Assembly (NCBI RefSeq): GCF_943912325.1 | Contig: NZ_CALTTX010000006.1 | Coordinates: 1-64,000 of the forward strand | DNA length: 64,000 nt | Origin: an uncultured Microbacterium sp. | GTDB taxonomy: Bacteria; Actinomycetota; Actinomycetes; Actinomycetales; Microbacteriaceae | Direction: 5' to 3' | Shown: in pieces, positions 51,764 through 60,565 of the stretch | Position numbering within the stretch: position 1 is the stretch's first letter | Layout of the letters: each line of letters starts with the position of its first letter | Program-made: the position numbers and the translations under genes | The notes under the pieces: generated by a model | The model's database searches: none | Told to the model about the DNA's origin: nothing | What the model saw: the letters and a program-made list of their open reading frames with translations, nothing else

Positions 51764-51919
51764 GCTGATCGGCCCGTGCCGACAGCCCCGTCGCTGGGGC
51801 AGGGTCACCGCCTTCCCCACGGCGGCACCCTCACCGCCTCTCTCACGGCGCCACCATCGTGGCGCGTCTCCGACGCAACCCGCGTCCTCCCCTTCTTCCC
51901 TTCTCTCCAGGACTCTCTC

Positions 51920-52222
51920 GTGAACACTCTCACCACCTCCGCTCCCGCACAGGCGACGCGCCCGCGCGCCGCTCACCCGCCCCATCCGCAACGCCGCACG
52001 GGTCTGCTCGATCGCGCTGCCATGCGGCTCGGTCTCTGGCTGCTTCTCTGGAGCCGCCGCCCCGCACAACCCCGCGAGACCGCGGCGGCAGACGCACGCA
52101 CCCGCGCCGCGCACGATGCGCAGACGCGGCACGACGCACTGCGCCTCGCACACGGGCTGCCTTCGCACGCACGGCACCAGCACCACAACCAGCACCACAA
52201 CCAGAACGGACACCGCTCATGA
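51920..52222 (+). CDS. Small basic, His-rich protein, function unknown
   Basis: The 100-residue protein begins at GTG with AGGA upstream. It contains a hydrophobic patch (AAMRLGLWLLLWSRRP) and a His/Asn/Gln-rich C-terminus (HARHQHHNQHHNQNGH) that could bind metal. Its stop overlaps the first GNAT gene (ATGA), which supports a real gene. Family unknown. Confidence 0.6.
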   Translation: MNTLTTSAPAQATRPRAAHPPHPQRRTGLLDRAAMRLGLWLLLWSRRPAQPRETAAADARTRAAHDAQTRHDALRLAHGLPSHARHQHHNQHHNQNGHRS

Positions 52223-53322
52223 CCGCGCAGCACGACGCGATCGCCTCCGGCATTCCCGGCATTACCTTCCGCCCGCTCGGCTTCCCGACGACCCTCGGGG
52301 AGCCGGGCGGCGCCGACATCGCGGCCCTGACCGAGGTGCGCAACCGCATGTATCGCGAGATCAACGGCACCGACGACGAAGACATCACGCCCGAGTACCT
52401 GCTGGCCCTCTACCAGCCGAGCCCCGACGAGGATCGCCTCGTCTGGATCGTCGAAGATGGCGGCTCAGCGATCGGCCGCATCGGCGTCGACATCCCGCAC
52501 GAAGATGGCTCGCGCTCGGCATATGCGCTGATCGAGCTGCTGCGCTCCGCGCAAGGGCGTGGCATCGGCCGGGCCGCACACGCTCTCATCGAGAGCGCCG
52601 TGCGCGAAGCGGGGCGTAGCGTCATTCAGACGTGGGCGCAGCACAACGATGCACCCGGCGAGCGCCTCGACGCTCCGACGGGTTTCGGCAGCATCCCTCG
52701 CGATCGCGACGCGCGGTTCCTCGAGCAAGCGGGCTACAGCCTCGAGCAGATCGAACGCCGAAGCGCCCTCGACCCGCGCGCGAGCGCGGCCCATGTCGAC
52801 GCGCTTCTCACCGAGGCACGAGCCGCAGCCCCGGACTACCGGGTCGTGACGTGGACCCTGCCGACGCCGGCCGAGCACGTCGCGGGCTACGCGCACATGA
52901 AGGAACGCATGTCGACCGATGTGCCGACAGCGGAGCTCGAAGTGGATGCCGAGACGTGGGACGCCGAGCGCGTCGCACGCCACGACGCACGCTACCTCGA
53001 GGGCGGTCAGACGTGTCAGGTCACCGCCGCGCAGCACGTCGAATCGGGCGAGCTCGTCGCTTACAACGAGCTCGTGATCAGCGAGGACCGCACGCGCCCG
53101 ACGAGCCAAGAGGACACCCTCGTGATCGCGGAGCACCGTGGTCACCGTCTCGGCCAGCTCGTCAAGTGCGCCGGGCTCGTCGCGTGGCGCGACATCGCAC
53201 CCGAAACACGCAAGATCATCACGTACAACGCGGAGGAGAACCGCCCCATGCTCGACATCAACGAGCGCATCGGTTTCACACCCGAGGTCTACATCGGCGC
53301 GTGGAAGAAGGTGCTCGCATGA
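52219..53322 (+). CDS. GNAT-family acetyltransferase (two-domain), first copy
   Basis: The 367-residue protein has two GNAT-like halves: an N-terminal domain with LIELLRSAQGRGIGRAAHALIESA (the RxxGxG/A-type acetyl-CoA loop) and a C-terminal domain with EHRGHRLGQLVKCAGLVAW and YNAEENRPMLDINERIGF. Length fits double-GNAT proteins of actinobacteria. Substrate unknown. Its stop overlaps the second copy (ATGA). Confidence 0.82.
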   Translation: MTAQHDAIASGIPGITFRPLGFPTTLGEPGGADIAALTEVRNRMYREINGTDDEDITPEYLLALYQPSPDEDRLVWIVEDGGSAIGRIGVDIPHEDGSRSAYALIELLRSAQGRGIGRAAHALIESAVREAGRSVIQTWAQHNDAPGERLDAPTGFGSIPRDRDARFLEQAGYSLEQIERRSALDPRASAAHVDALLTEARAAAPDYRVVTWTLPTPAEHVAGYAHMKERMSTDVPTAELEVDAETWDAERVARHDARYLEGGQTCQVTAAQHVESGELVAYNELVISEDRTRPTSQEDTLVIAEHRGHRLGQLVKCAGLVAWRDIAPETRKIITYNAEENRPMLDINERIGFTPEVYIGAWKKVLA

Positions 53323-54392
53323 GTTCCGTCGTCACGACGGCCGTCGTCGTTCCCGAGAGCATCGATGCGCCGAACGCACAAGACATGTTCGACATCGCGA
53401 CGCTCCGCAACGAGCAGCTCGCGCGCCTCCTGGGCAGCGACGAGTACGCGATGACCCCCGCGCAGGTGTTGGCGGCGTGGCAGGACGACGCCGACGAGCG
53501 AACGCACGGCCGTCTGCGGCGCGCTGACAGGCGACTCGTCGCTTCGGCATCCGTCGGCCTGCCCCGCCAACCCGGCACGACGATCGCGTACGGCAACATC
53601 CGCACGCGCGCCGCCGACGCCGGCCAGGGGCACGGTAGCGCGCTCGCGGAAGAGATCGAGCGGATCGCGCGCGATGACGGCCGCACCGTGATGCAGGGCT
53701 GGAGCGAGCACGGGCCCGAGGGCAAAGAGCGTCATGCCGCTCGCACAGGGCACGGCTCGGTGCCGCTCGATGACACCGCCCGCTTCTTGCTCGGGCGCGG
53801 CTACACGCTCGAGCAGGTCTACCGCAATAGCGTGCTGACCGCCGAGACGGCGCGAGCGCGCATCCCCGCGTTGCTCGACGAGGCCCTGCCGCACACCGAG
53901 GGTTACGTCTTCGAGTCGTGGGAAATGCCGACGCCGCCCGAGCACCTCGCCGGGGTCGCCTACATCCGCAACCGCATGTCGACGGACGCTCCGAGCGGCG
54001 ATGCGGAAACTGAAGAGGAGCAGTGGGATGCCGAGCGCGAGGCCCGCCACGAGCAGGTCGCTCTCGACAGCGGCTACCGCTCGATCTTCGGGGTCATGCG
54101 GCACGCAGAGAGCGGGGCGATCGCCGCGCTCAACGAGCTGTTCCTCGATCCCGCGCACCCGAGCGTCACTCATCAGGAGTACACGCTCGTGCTCAGTGAG
54201 CATCGCGGCCGCCGGCTCGGCATGGCCGTGAAGTGCCTCACTTTGCTCGAGTGGCTCGAGCTCGTTCCCGAAACGGAGCGCATCGAGACGTACAACGCCG
54301 AAGAGAACCGGCCCATGCTCGCGATCAACGAGGCGATGGGCTTCACTCCCCTGCGCTACTCGGGGATGTGGCAGAAGAAGCTCGTGCCGTGA
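53319..54392 (+). CDS. GNAT-family acetyltransferase (two-domain), second copy
   Basis: The 357-residue protein is a diverged paralogue of the preceding gene: AGQGHGSALAEEIERIA in the first domain, EHRGRRLGMAVKCLTLLEWLEL and YNAEENRPMLAINEAMGF in the second. The pair probably arose by tandem duplication; they may act on different substrates. A strong stem-loop follows. Confidence 0.82.
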   Translation: MSSVVTTAVVVPESIDAPNAQDMFDIATLRNEQLARLLGSDEYAMTPAQVLAAWQDDADERTHGRLRRADRRLVASASVGLPRQPGTTIAYGNIRTRAADAGQGHGSALAEEIERIARDDGRTVMQGWSEHGPEGKERHAARTGHGSVPLDDTARFLLGRGYTLEQVYRNSVLTAETARARIPALLDEALPHTEGYVFESWEMPTPPEHLAGVAYIRNRMSTDAPSGDAETEEEQWDAEREARHEQVALDSGYRSIFGVMRHAESGAIAALNELFLDPAHPSVTHQEYTLVLSEHRGRRLGMAVKCLTLLEWLELVPETERIETYNAEENRPMLAINEAMGFTPLRYSGMWQKKLVP

Positions 54393-54402
54393 GACGACGG
54401 AC

Positions 54403-54427
54403 GCCGCGGGGAACGCTCCCCCGCGGC
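54403..54427. terminator. Stem-loop between convergent GNAT and ABC operons
   Basis: A perfect 9-bp inverted repeat (GCCGCGGGG / CCCCGCGGC) with a 7-nt loop lies 11 nt after the GNAT stop and 20 nt from the ABC gene end. It can serve both strands. Confidence 0.65.
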
Positions 54428-54447
54428 ATCCATTCGCTCACGTGCTC

Positions 54448-55788
54448 TCAGCTGAGCTTGGGCTTCACCTGGCTCGTGTAGATGCCCTCGAGCGTCGACT
54501 GCAGCGCGGTGAGCGTCGACTTGACGTCGGCCTGCTGTGTCACGATCGAGGCGACCGACTTGGCGATCTCTTGGTCGGCCCCCGGAAGGAAGACGCGCGC
54601 CCAGTCCTGCGTGTGCGTCACGTCGAGCTGCTTGATCGCGGTGCCGATGAGCGGGTTCTTCTGCAGGAGCGAGGCCGTGTCGGCGTCGTTCTGGACGGGC
54701 AGGTAGCCCGTCGCGCCCGAGAAGGTGACCGTGTTCTCGGCGTTCGTGAGGAACCCGATGAACTGCGCGGCGGCGAGCTGGTTCTCTTTCGAGATGCCCT
54801 TAGGGATGCCGACGCCCGCGCCGCCCGTGGGGCACACGTTGGTCTTCGCCTCGGGACCGCCCGGCAAGAAGCCGACTCCGACGTCGAACTTGCCCGCGAC
54901 GGCCTTCTGCACGCCGACGAGCGAACCCGTCGACGACAGCGTCGACGACGTAGCCCCGGCCGCGAGGTCATCGCTGCCCGACTTGCTCGCGACGGTCGCC
55001 CACTTGCCGGTGTAAACCGAGTCCTGCACGTACTGCAGCGCCTTGACCGAGGCGTCGGAGTCGGTCGTCAGGTCGAACGAGTCCGACTTCGACCAACCAC
55101 CGCCGTAGCCCCACAGGATGTTCTGCAGCGTCCAGCCCGCGTAGTCCGCGAGGGCCGGGTGCTCGTAGGCCGGCAGGCCCGTTGCGGCCGTGAGCTTCGG
55201 CGCCCACTGGGCGAACTCTTCCCACGTCTCGGGAGCACGGTCGGGCAGACCCGCCTGCTGCCAGTGCGCCTTGTTGTAGTAGAACAGCGGCGTCGAGCGC
55301 GCCCACGGCACGGCCCACTGCTCGCCCTTGTAGGCGTAGTCGTTGAAGAGGCCCGGGCGGTAGCCCGCAGCATCCACATCCGCCGCCTTCAGCGCGTTGC
55401 CGAGCGGAATGATCGAGTCCTGCAGGTAGTAACGGAACCACCAGACGTCGGAGAACACGACGATGTCGGGGAGCGTGCCGCCCTGCTGCGCGGTCTGGAA
55501 CTTTTGCGCGACCTCTTCGTAGTTCTTACCGGCCGTGACGAGCTCGACCTCGATGCCCGTCTTGGCGGTGAACGCCTGGATGATCTGCTGCGTGACGTCT
55601 TGCGAGCTACCGGGGTGGTTCGACCAGAAAGTGATCTTCTTCGCGGGGGTGACGCCCGTGAAGTCGGGGCCACCGACGGGTGCCGTGCTGGCGCCCGTTC
55701 CGCCGCCGAGCGAGGGGCCGGAGCAAGCGGTCAGCAGCACCGCCGCCGCACCGAGCGACGAGAGCGAGAGGAATTGACGACGATCCAT
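54448..55788 (-). CDS. ABC transporter substrate-binding lipoprotein (sugar type)
   Basis: The 446-residue protein has a twin-Arg-containing signal peptide ending in a lipobox (LLTAC, Cys22) and the UgpB/MalE-like solute-binding fold (ITFWSNHPGSSQDVTQQIIQAFTAKTGIEVEL..., LFYYNKAHWQQAGLPDRAPETWEEF). The substrate could be a carbohydrate or glycerol-3-phosphate; the sequence does not decide. It is last in the importer operon. Confidence 0.88.
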   Translation of the reverse strand: MDRRQFLSLSSLGAAAVLLTACSGPSLGGGTGASTAPVGGPDFTGVTPAKKITFWSNHPGSSQDVTQQIIQAFTAKTGIEVELVTAGKNYEEVAQKFQTAQQGGTLPDIVVFSDVWWFRYYLQDSIIPLGNALKAADVDAAGYRPGLFNDYAYKGEQWAVPWARSTPLFYYNKAHWQQAGLPDRAPETWEEFAQWAPKLTAATGLPAYEHPALADYAGWTLQNILWGYGGGWSKSDSFDLTTDSDASVKALQYVQDSVYTGKWATVASKSGSDDLAAGATSSTLSSTGSLVGVQKAVAGKFDVGVGFLPGGPEAKTNVCPTGGAGVGIPKGISKENQLAAAQFIGFLTNAENTVTFSGATGYLPVQNDADTASLLQKNPLIGTAIKQLDVTHTQDWARVFLPGADQEIAKSVASIVTQQADVKSTLTALQSTLEGIYTSQVKPKLS

Positions 55789-55855
55789 GGGTGTGGGACC
55801 TTTCAGGGTGTGGATCTGAGGGGCACTTATCGGGGGTGGAACGGATTTCGGTGGA

Positions 55856-56779
55856 CTACTTCACGGCGCCCTGGGTCAGGCCCGCGACGATGTAACGCTG
55901 GAGGAAAGCGAAAACGATGAGGACGGGAACGATCACGAGCACGGCACCGGCCATCAGCACGGGGTAGGCGCTCGCGTCGCCCTCGATGTTCTGCAGCAGA
56001 GTGAGACCGACGGGAAGAGTCATCATGCGGTCATCCGTCGTGATGACGAGCGGCCAGATGTACTCGTTCCACTCGTTCACGATCGTGACGAGCGCGACGG
56101 TCGCGATCGTCGGCACAGTGATCGGCGCGACGATGCGGAACAGGCGACGCGCGTGCGAGGCGCCGTCGAGCTCGGCGGCTTCGAGGATCTCGGGCGGGAG
56201 CGCGAGGAACTGCTGGCGGAGCAGGAACGTGCCGAACGCGGTGCCGAGGCCGGGCAGGATGATGCCCCAGTACGTGTTGATGCCGCCGAGCGACGCGATG
56301 AGCGTGAAGTTCGGCAGCAGCGACACCTGGGGCGGCACCATGAGAGCGACGAGGATGCCGACGAAGACGACGTTCTTGAACGGGAACCGCACGAACACGA
56401 GGGCGTACGCCGTCGTGAGCGCGAGCAGCACCTTGATGCTCGCTCCGACGACCGTCACGATGAGCGAGTTGCGGAAGAGCGTCACGAAATCGACGCGCTC
56501 CGACGCGCTCACATAGGCGTCGAACGAGGGGCTCGCGGGAAAGACGACGAGCTCGTTCGTCACGATCTCGCCCGGCTGTTTGAGCGAGCCGAGTAGCATC
56601 CAAATCAGCGGCAGGCCGACGATGAGCGTCGCGATGATGAGGGGCAGATACCCCGTGAGGATCGTGTTCGCGACGTGGCGCGGAGCGTTCCGGCGGCGGC
56701 GAGGCGAAGCATCCCGAATCGTGTTCTTTTCGATGACGGATGCCTCATCGCGAGCGACGTGATCGACGAGCGCGCTCAT
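55856..56779 (-). CDS. ABC transporter permease (UgpE/MalG type)
   Basis: The 307-residue protein has a 20-30-residue N-terminal extension, then about six spans. The EAA motif reads EILEAAELDGASHARRLFRIVAPITVPT, which binds the ATPase. Its start overlaps the upstream permease stop (ATGA). Confidence 0.9.
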   Translation of the reverse strand: MSALVDHVARDEASVIEKNTIRDASPRRRRNAPRHVANTILTGYLPLIIATLIVGLPLIWMLLGSLKQPGEIVTNELVVFPASPSFDAYVSASERVDFVTLFRNSLIVTVVGASIKVLLALTTAYALVFVRFPFKNVVFVGILVALMVPPQVSLLPNFTLIASLGGINTYWGIILPGLGTAFGTFLLRQQFLALPPEILEAAELDGASHARRLFRIVAPITVPTIATVALVTIVNEWNEYIWPLVITTDDRMMTLPVGLTLLQNIEGDASAYPVLMAGAVLVIVPVLIVFAFLQRYIVAGLTQGAVK

Positions 56780-57762
56780 GCGTAGTGCACCCGTCGCTCG
56801 ACGAACCGCAATTGCACGACCGTGATGATGAGCAGAATGACGAACAGGATCGTCGAGATCATCGCCGAGTAGCCGGCGCGGTTGTAGCCGCCGAACGCCT
56901 GCAGATACGCGTCGTACATGAGCGTCGTCGTGCCGTTACCGAGGGGCGTCATGATGCGGATGAGGTCAAAGGCCTGCAGCGAGTTGAGGATCGTCGTGAT
57001 CACGAGGAAGAACGTCGTGGGCGAGAGCAGCGGGAGCACGACCGAGAAGAAGCGCTTGATGGGCCCCGCACCATCGAGCGACGCCGCATCGAGCAGGTCG
57101 GGTGAAACCGACTGCATGGCAGCGAGATAGATGACGGCGCAGTAGCCGAGGTTCTTCCAGACGAAGACGAGAATGACCATCGTCAGCGACAGCCCCGGCT
57201 GCAAGAACCACTGCGGGACGGGGAGCGAGAAGCTCCGCAGAATGGCCGAGAGCACGCCCGTCACGGGGTCGAAGATGAACACCCAGACGAGACCGACACC
57301 GACACCCGAAAGCACGTAGGGCGCGAAGACCGTGCTGCGCGCGAACACCGTGCCGCGTAGCTTGCGGTTGAGCACGGTCGCGAACGCGAGACCCAGCACG
57401 AGCGAGCCGCCGACCGTCGCGATCGTGAAAATCGCCGTCGTTCCGAGCACGGCGCCCGCTTCGCCCTTCGAGAAGAACTCGACGTAGTTGCCGAGTCCGA
57501 TGAAGTTCGCCGTCGGGCTGCCGAGGGTCCAATCGAGTAGCGAGTACTGGATGTTCTGGAGCACGGGGCGGTAGCTGAAGAGCAAAATCAGGGCGATGTT
57601 GGGCCCGGCGAACGCGAGAAATATCCAGAAGTCACGGCGACCGCGGTGGGTCCGAAGGATGCCGAGCCCGGTGTCGGTGCGGCGCACTTTTGCCGGTCGC
57701 TTCGGACTATCAAGGCCCACACTCGGGCGCGCCGGATCGGCGAGTACTGCAGTCGGGGGCAC
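56776..57762 (-). CDS. ABC transporter permease (UgpA/MalF type)
   Basis: The 328-residue protein has about six spans; the EAA motif reads DLLDAASLDGAGPIKRFFSVVLPLLSP. Start GTG at 57762 has TAGCGT at exactly 6 nt upstream and no Shine-Dalgarno. First gene of the importer. No ATPase gene follows; such actinobacterial importers often share a distant MsiK-type ATPase. Confidence 0.9.
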   Translation of the reverse strand: MPPTAVLADPARPSVGLDSPKRPAKVRRTDTGLGILRTHRGRRDFWIFLAFAGPNIALILLFSYRPVLQNIQYSLLDWTLGSPTANFIGLGNYVEFFSKGEAGAVLGTTAIFTIATVGGSLVLGLAFATVLNRKLRGTVFARSTVFAPYVLSGVGVGLVWVFIFDPVTGVLSAILRSFSLPVPQWFLQPGLSLTMVILVFVWKNLGYCAVIYLAAMQSVSPDLLDAASLDGAGPIKRFFSVVLPLLSPTTFFLVITTILNSLQAFDLIRIMTPLGNGTTTLMYDAYLQAFGGYNRAGYSAMISTILFVILLIITVVQLRFVERRVHYA

Positions 57763-57768
57763 GTCACG

Positions 57769-57795
57769 ACGCTAGGAACCGATCGCGAATTCGCG
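57769..57795 (-). promoter_or_regulatory. Promoter -10 and palindromic operator candidate of the ABC importer
   Basis: TAGCGT (57769-57774) is 6 nt before the GTG. A perfect 12-bp palindrome CGCGAATTCGCG (57784-57795) overlaps the spacer and the -35 region, where a repressor would block transcription. LacI-type sugar repressors are common at such operons; none is encoded nearby. Confidence 0.5.
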
Positions 57796-57934
57796 GGGCT
57801 TCTCTCCTTACAGCGCACCGAACGCCAGGTGAACGTCGAGTGACTCGAGCATCAGAAATGTCGGTTCGGATCCATCCGCTCGCGGCGGGTCCGAATCAAC
57901 TCGATGCCGTCAGACCGTGCAATGCTCGACTCGG

Positions 57935-58873
57935 TCATGCCCTTCGCTGGCAGCGCGGGCAGAAGTGCGAGGAACGGTTCGTGAAGGCTTCGCGGCGGAT
58001 CGGCGTGCCGCAGCGGGGACACGGCTTGCCACCACGGCCGTACGCGTTGAGCGAGTGCGCGAAGTAGCCCGCCTGGCCGTTGACGTTGACGTATTGCGCA
58101 TCGAAGCTCGTGCCGCCTTCGGCGAGCGCCTTCAGCAGCACCGCGCGTACCTCGCTCAACAGCCGCCGCGCGGCGCGGCCGCTGAGTACGCGCGCGGGGG
58201 TCTCGGGGTGAATGCGCGCCGCCCACAGCGCTTCGTCCGCGTAGATATTACCGATGCCGCTCACGACCCGCTGGTCGAGCAGCACGCGCTTGACCGCGCT
58301 CGCGGGGCGCGCGAGCGCGCGAACGAATCCATCGTCGTCGAACGCGGGGTCGAGCGGGTCGCGCGCGATGTGCGCCGCCTGCGAGGGCACGGCCGCGGCA
58401 TCCGTCCCCCATCCGCCCGCCGCACCGTCGGGCGTCGCCACGAGCGCATCGACGGCGAGTGAGCCGAAGGTGCGCTGGTCGGCGAAGACGACATCGATCG
58501 CGCCATGAGACGGATGCTCGAGGTGCAGCCGCACGCGTTCGTGTCGTTCGAGGGGGGCACCCGGCGCGCGCAACAAGAGCTGGCCACTCATGCCGAGGTG
58601 CGCGAGGATCGCGTCGGTCTGGTCGGTCGGGTGCAGTTCTTCACGGCGCGGCTTCAGCGGCAGCCAGAGAAATTTTCCGCGCCGAGCTGCTCCGAGAATC
58701 GAGCGACCGGCGAGACGGTTCTCGAAGTCGGCCGCGACGTCGAGGCCATTCGGGGTCGCCAGATGGCGTGTCAGCGCGCGATGGTCGCGCGCGTCGACAC
58801 CCGCAACGAGAGCACCCGTAACGGCCGGCTCGAGGCCCGCACGCACGACCTCGGCTTCAGGAAGCTCGGGCAT
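57935..58873 (-). CDS. mutM: Formamidopyrimidine-DNA glycosylase
   Basis: The 312-residue protein excises 8-oxoguanine. It begins MPELPEAEVVRAGLEP, with Pro2 and Glu3 as catalytic residues, has the H2TH region (VLLDQRVVSGIGNIYADEALWAARIHPETPA) and ends in a zinc finger (CPRCGTPIRREAFTNRSSHFCPRC). It is slightly longer than usual because of a small insert (about 165-180). It lies 35 nt after rnc, probably the same operon. Confidence 0.96.
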   Translation of the reverse strand: MPELPEAEVVRAGLEPAVTGALVAGVDARDHRALTRHLATPNGLDVAADFENRLAGRSILGAARRGKFLWLPLKPRREELHPTDQTDAILAHLGMSGQLLLRAPGAPLERHERVRLHLEHPSHGAIDVVFADQRTFGSLAVDALVATPDGAAGGWGTDAAAVPSQAAHIARDPLDPAFDDDGFVRALARPASAVKRVLLDQRVVSGIGNIYADEALWAARIHPETPARVLSGRAARRLLSEVRAVLLKALAEGGTSFDAQYVNVNGQAGYFAHSLNAYGRGGKPCPRCGTPIRREAFTNRSSHFCPRCQRRA

Positions 58874-58908
58874 GGTTCAGCGGCCAGTCACTCGCGGTCA
58901 CACGCAGC

Positions 58909-59658
58909 TCAGGCGCCGCGACCGGTGACGCGACGCCACGCGTCGAGCGCCGCTGCCATTTCGGCTTGCTTCTTGCTCGTACCCTCACCGTGGCCTTCGA
59001 TCTCGCCAGCCGAAACGGTCGCGGCGAAACGCCGCTGATGATCGGGGCCCGACGCGGTCACCTCATAGACGGGGGCCGGCAACGAGGCAGCTGCGGCGGC
59101 CTCTTGCAGCGACGTCTTGGGATCCATCGCCGCTCCGTAACGATCGGGATCGGCGAGCAACGGCTCGACGAGCCGCAACACGAGCGCCGTCGCCTGGTCG
59201 TTGCCACACGACAGGTAGGTCGCACCGATGAGCGCCTCGGTCGTGTCGGCAAGGATCGAGTCCTTATCGGCCCCACCCGTGCGCTGCTCGCCCACGCCGA
59301 GCCGGATGAACGCACCGAGACCCAGGCCGCGCGCGACCTCGGCGAGCGCCAGGGTCGACACGACGCTCGCGCGTCGCTTCGCGAGGTCACCCTCGTCGAG
59401 CGCGGGAAAGCGCCGGTAGAGCATCGACGTCACGGCGAGGCCGAGCACCGAGTCGCCAAGGAACTCGAGGCGCTCGTTGTGCGCAATACCGCCGTGCTCG
59501 TACGCAAACGAGCGATGTGTCAGGGCGACGGCAAGAAGCTCGGGGTCGATTTCGACCCCGAGCTTTGCACTCAGATCCTGAGGTTCGTGAGACTGCGCCG
59601 GGTGACCGTGGTCGACGCGGGCGCTTCCGTCAGCGGTGACCGCTGGGATGTCGCTCAC
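58909..59658 (-). CDS. rnc: Ribonuclease III
   Basis: The protein has the RNase III signature NERLEFLGDSVLGLAVTSMLYRRFP, ADTTEALIGATYLSCG (Asp/Glu metal ligands) and a C-terminal double-stranded RNA-binding domain (DPKTSLQEAAAAASLPAPVYEVTASGPDHQRRFAATVSAGEIEGHGEGTSKKQAEMAAALDAW). I chose GTG at 59658, 7 nt after the rpmF stop, giving 249 residues; the frame runs much further upstream but through rpmF and beyond. Confidence 0.94.
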   Translation of the reverse strand: MSDIPAVTADGSARVDHGHPAQSHEPQDLSAKLGVEIDPELLAVALTHRSFAYEHGGIAHNERLEFLGDSVLGLAVTSMLYRRFPALDEGDLAKRRASVVSTLALAEVARGLGLGAFIRLGVGEQRTGGADKDSILADTTEALIGATYLSCGNDQATALVLRLVEPLLADPDRYGAAMDPKTSLQEAAAAASLPAPVYEVTASGPDHQRRFAATVSAGEIEGHGEGTSKKQAEMAAALDAWRRVTGRGA

Positions 59659-59665
59659 GACCTGA

Positions 59666-59875
59666 TCAGACGTCGGCGACCTTGCGGCCCTTGTACTCGA
59701 GGAACAGCTCGGTGCCCTGCGAGTCGGTGACGACCTTGGCCTGGTGAGGACGGCTGTAGACGACCTTGCCGTTCTCGATCGTCTTGACAAGCGTGGGCGC
59801 TTCGGCCTTCCACTGCGCGCGGCGCGAGCGGGTGTTCGAGCGCGAGACCTTGCGCTTCGGGGGGTTACCAGCCAT
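59666..59875 (-). CDS. rpmF: 50S ribosomal protein L32
   Basis: The 69-residue protein has the L32 start MAGNPPKRKVSRSNTRSRRAQWK. The zinc-binding Cys residues of some L32 forms are absent. It lies between DUF177 and rnc in the usual DUF177-rpmF-rnc-mutM order. Confidence 0.95.
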   Translation of the reverse strand: MAGNPPKRKVSRSNTRSRRAQWKAEAPTLVKTIENGKVVYSRPHQAKVVTDSQGTELFLEYKGRKVADV

Positions 59876-59908
59876 GACTGTCTTCCGTTCTGTCGTGCTC
59901 TTCGCGGA

Positions 59909-60472
59909 TCAGGCGCGCGGTGCGCCGTCGTGATCCGACGGGATGTCTTCGGTGCTCTCCAGCTCAGACGACAGCCCCGCGAGAGCTGCCCAGCGGGGGT
60001 CAGCGGGTGCGGTGCTGGTCTCGCCGTCTGCCAGCCTTCTGCCCGTTTCGGGATCGAGTCCCGGGCAGTCCGGCCGACAGACCGGCTGGAAAGGAAGCGC
60101 CAGGACGAGGCCGTCCCTGACCAGAGTTTCAAGATCCACGTGGTCGTCTTGAACTTCGAAGTCGTTCGCTTCCGATCCAGGATACGCGAAAAGCTCCTGG
60201 AACTCGACTTCGACGCGCTCCGCGATCTCGGTCAGGCAGCGGCCGCACTCGCCTTCGTACGTTGCTTCGGCGTCTCCGGTGACGAGAATCCCCTCGTGCA
60301 CCGACTCGAGTCGGACGTCGATCGCGATCGGCGAGTTCGCGGGAATGGTGACGAGACCCTCGCCCCAACGCTCGCGAATCGTCACGTCGAACGATTTCTC
60401 ACGCATCTCGCCGGGGCGATGCTCGATGTCTCGGACACCCACAGAAAAGGGGCCGGGGCGGAACTTGCTCAT
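59909..60472 (-). CDS. DUF177 (YceD) family protein
   Basis: The 187-residue protein has the CGRCLTEIAERVEVEFQELF and PVCRPDCPGLDPETGRRLADG segments typical of YceD (two Cys pairs). Bacterial YceD is linked with 23S rRNA maturation; the role here is inferred from family and rpmF neighbour. TAGAAT lies exactly 6 nt before the ATG. Confidence 0.9.
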   Translation of the reverse strand: MSKFRPGPFSVGVRDIEHRPGEMREKSFDVTIRERWGEGLVTIPANSPIAIDVRLESVHEGILVTGDAEATYEGECGRCLTEIAERVEVEFQELFAYPGSEANDFEVQDDHVDLETLVRDGLVLALPFQPVCRPDCPGLDPETGRRLADGETSTAPADPRWAALAGLSSELESTEDIPSDHDGAPRA

Positions 60473-60478
60473 CCCCCG

Positions 60479-60484
60479 ATTCTA
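60479..60484 (-). promoter_or_regulatory. -10 element (TAGAAT) of the DUF177-rpmF operon
   Basis: TAGAAT-CGGGGG-ATG gives a leaderless start with the same 6-nt spacing found at other genes. Confidence 0.55.
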
Positions 60485-60534
60485 CCGGCGGCGGGGCCGC
60501 ACCGCTCCGGCGGGGAGCCCGGTGAGCAGCGCAC

Positions 60535-60565
60535 GGGCTCGATCAGCGGGCGGGCTCGATCAGCG
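60535..60565 (-). repeat. 17-bp-period tandem duplication of the coaD 3' end
   Basis: GGGCTCGATCAGCG occurs at 60535-60548 and 60552-60565. The second copy spans the coaD stop codon (TGA, 60560-60562); the first is a copy downstream of it. Confidence 0.7.
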
